DNA from: Halobacteriovoraceae bacterium
Lineage (GTDB): Bacteria; Bdellovibrionota; Bacteriovoracia; Bacteriovoracales; Bacteriovoracaceae
NCBI GenBank assembly: GCA_018663815.1
Contig: JABJPQ010000188.1
Span: 1-5,056 of the forward strand
Length of the DNA stretch: 5,056 nucleotides
Reading direction: 5' to 3'
Each line of letters begins with the position of its first letter. Within the stretch, counting starts at the first letter, position 1. The notes under the pieces are model-generated. The model was not told the DNA's origin and did no database searches. It saw only the letters and a program-made list of their open reading frames with translations. Positions 4,173 through 5,056 of this stretch are shown piece after piece. A program made the translations under genes and the position numbers.

Positions 4173-5056
4173 TTATCTAGGCGTATCGACTAGAGATGAC
4201 AATATGTTACTCACAGTATTACAATTTTTCTTATCAAACTTTAGAAAAGACTCTTTAGTAATTGTAATATTATTTTTGGCCGCAAGTTGATAGATAGATT
4301 TAATATATTCAATTCGTTCCCTATCTCGTGAAGAAAACTTCTTATTTCCAATTTTCAGTAATCTTACAATAGTTTCTTCATCATAGTCTACATTGTGAAT
4401 AAAATCATAAAGAGCTTTTGAATCGCCAGCATGTTGATTAATAGGATTTTCATAAAATGAAAGACCATGATCTGTTAATAATTTTAACTTAGATTTAGTA
4501 TCCAGGTTAAGTTCTTTTGAGTTTGCCTTTAAGTAGTAAATTAGCTTAGTTAAATGTCTAGGATGCAAATGAGATTTTTTAAAATACAGACTCAGAACAT
4601 CTATCGGAACTTCTTGCAACCAACGAGGAGTGATTTCTGTAATATTTACCAATGCTTCAGGTGATAACTTAGCCACCACCTCAAAAGTAGAAGTACCGTA
4701 AATTGTTTTAGACTTAAGGGTATTGATAATCGATTTTTCTAAGTCTTCTATGTCCAGGCTTAAAGCTTCTTGTGGTGGCACTGATAGATTTCTTAGTTCA
4801 ACATGATTTTGCCCTACATTTCTAACAAAACCTTTTTCTCCATAAACTTTTTCAGCATAGCCAAATGCCCCTTCAAAGAGCTCTTTCTTAAAGCCCGCTT
4901 GGATGTGATCTAATAGTATTTTATTATTCCACAGTTTAGCATATTTATCAGTGGCGCCAGGTCCTGAGACATGAACATGTAAACTCAAGTCTTCCGTTCC
5001 CATTTTTAAAGGATTATTTAAAAGATGATCAACAGTAAAAAAACGAGAAATACTCT
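4173..5056 (-). CDS. Unrecognised protein, C-terminal part, open at the window edge
   Basis: The frame ends at TAA 4173-4175 and has no stop back to the right edge. A methionine at 5003 would give 276 residues, but it lacks a ribosome binding site (upstream AATCCTTTAAAA) and 17 further open codons precede it, including a hydrophobic RFFTVDHLL stretch. The true start is therefore probably outside the window. No known domain was recognised. The visible N-terminal side has a beta-like, histidine-bearing segment (LSLHVHVSGPGA just after the methionine). From about residue 110 the chain is predicted by eye to be mainly helical, with lysine- and leucine-rich helices that could be a helical-repeat scaffold. 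There is a single cysteine near the end and no membrane segment in the visible part. It converges on the Fic gene and shows no operon partner here. Confidence 0.65.
   Translation of the reverse strand, partial: SISRFFTVDHLLNNPLKMGTEDLSLHVHVSGPGATDKYAKLWNNKILLDHIQAGFKKELFEGAFGYAEKVYGEKGFVRNVGQNHVELRNLSVPPQEALSLDIEDLEKSIINTLKSKTIYGTSTFEVVAKLSPEALVNITEITPRWLQEVPIDVLSLYFKKSHLHPRHLTKLIYYLKANSKELNLDTKSKLKLLTDHGLSFYENPINQHAGDSKALYDFIHNVDYDEETIVRLLKIGNKKFSSRDRERIEYIKSIYQLAAKNNITITKESFLKFDKKNCNTVSNILSSLVDTPR

Noticed and set aside
4173..5003. Complete 276-residue gene starting at the methionine at 5003
   Set aside because: The frame continues upstream to the window edge and there is no ribosome binding site before this ATG, so a partial gene is more likely.

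Overview
The window is AT-rich bacterial DNA from a chromosome or large replicon. It carries three complete protein genes and one gene that runs off the right edge. Two of the proteins have classical Sec signal peptides and Shine-Dalgarno sites spaced 6 nt from the start. Short secreted leucine-rich-repeat (LRR) proteins in an AT-rich Gram-negative-like background would fit Bdellovibrionota (Bacteriovoracaceae-like bacteria). That assignment is a weak inference; no ribosomal or other marker gene is present.

Layout. Positions 1-339 are noncoding, with two hairpins. Positions 340-1044 (minus) encode a secreted BspA-type LRR protein with a strict 22-residue period. Positions 1208-2161 (plus) encode a second secreted LRR protein of a different class, with units of about 23 residues; its best start is GTG at 1208. 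The two genes diverge from a 163-bp spacer. In that spacer a perfect 20-bp interrupted palindrome lies exactly midway between two predicted sigma70-like promoters.

Positions 2162-2902 (741 bp) hold no credible gene but are rich in short repeats: a cluster of 9-bp TGGCGGATA-like motifs, a GGGGG(T/A)CA pair, a GC-richer foldable element and overlapping inverted repeats. Positions 2903-4030 (plus) encode a complete class II Fic-domain protein, probably an AMP-transferase, with an N-terminal autoinhibitory motif, an intact catalytic motif and a C-terminal winged-helix-like domain. Its predicted promoter puts the transcript start at or next to the ATG, and no Shine-Dalgarno is present, so the mRNA may be leaderless. 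Positions 4031-4172 separate it from a convergent gene and contain a two-tier inverted repeat. Positions 4173-5056 (minus) are the C-terminal part of a protein I do not recognise.

Functional reading. The LRR pair looks like a co-controlled set of exported binding or surface proteins. The Fic gene stands alone, with no antitoxin gene beside it, and its inhibition appears built in. Nothing visible links the LRR pair, the Fic gene and the right-edge gene into one pathway. No tRNA, rRNA, CRISPR array, integrase or transposase gene was found.
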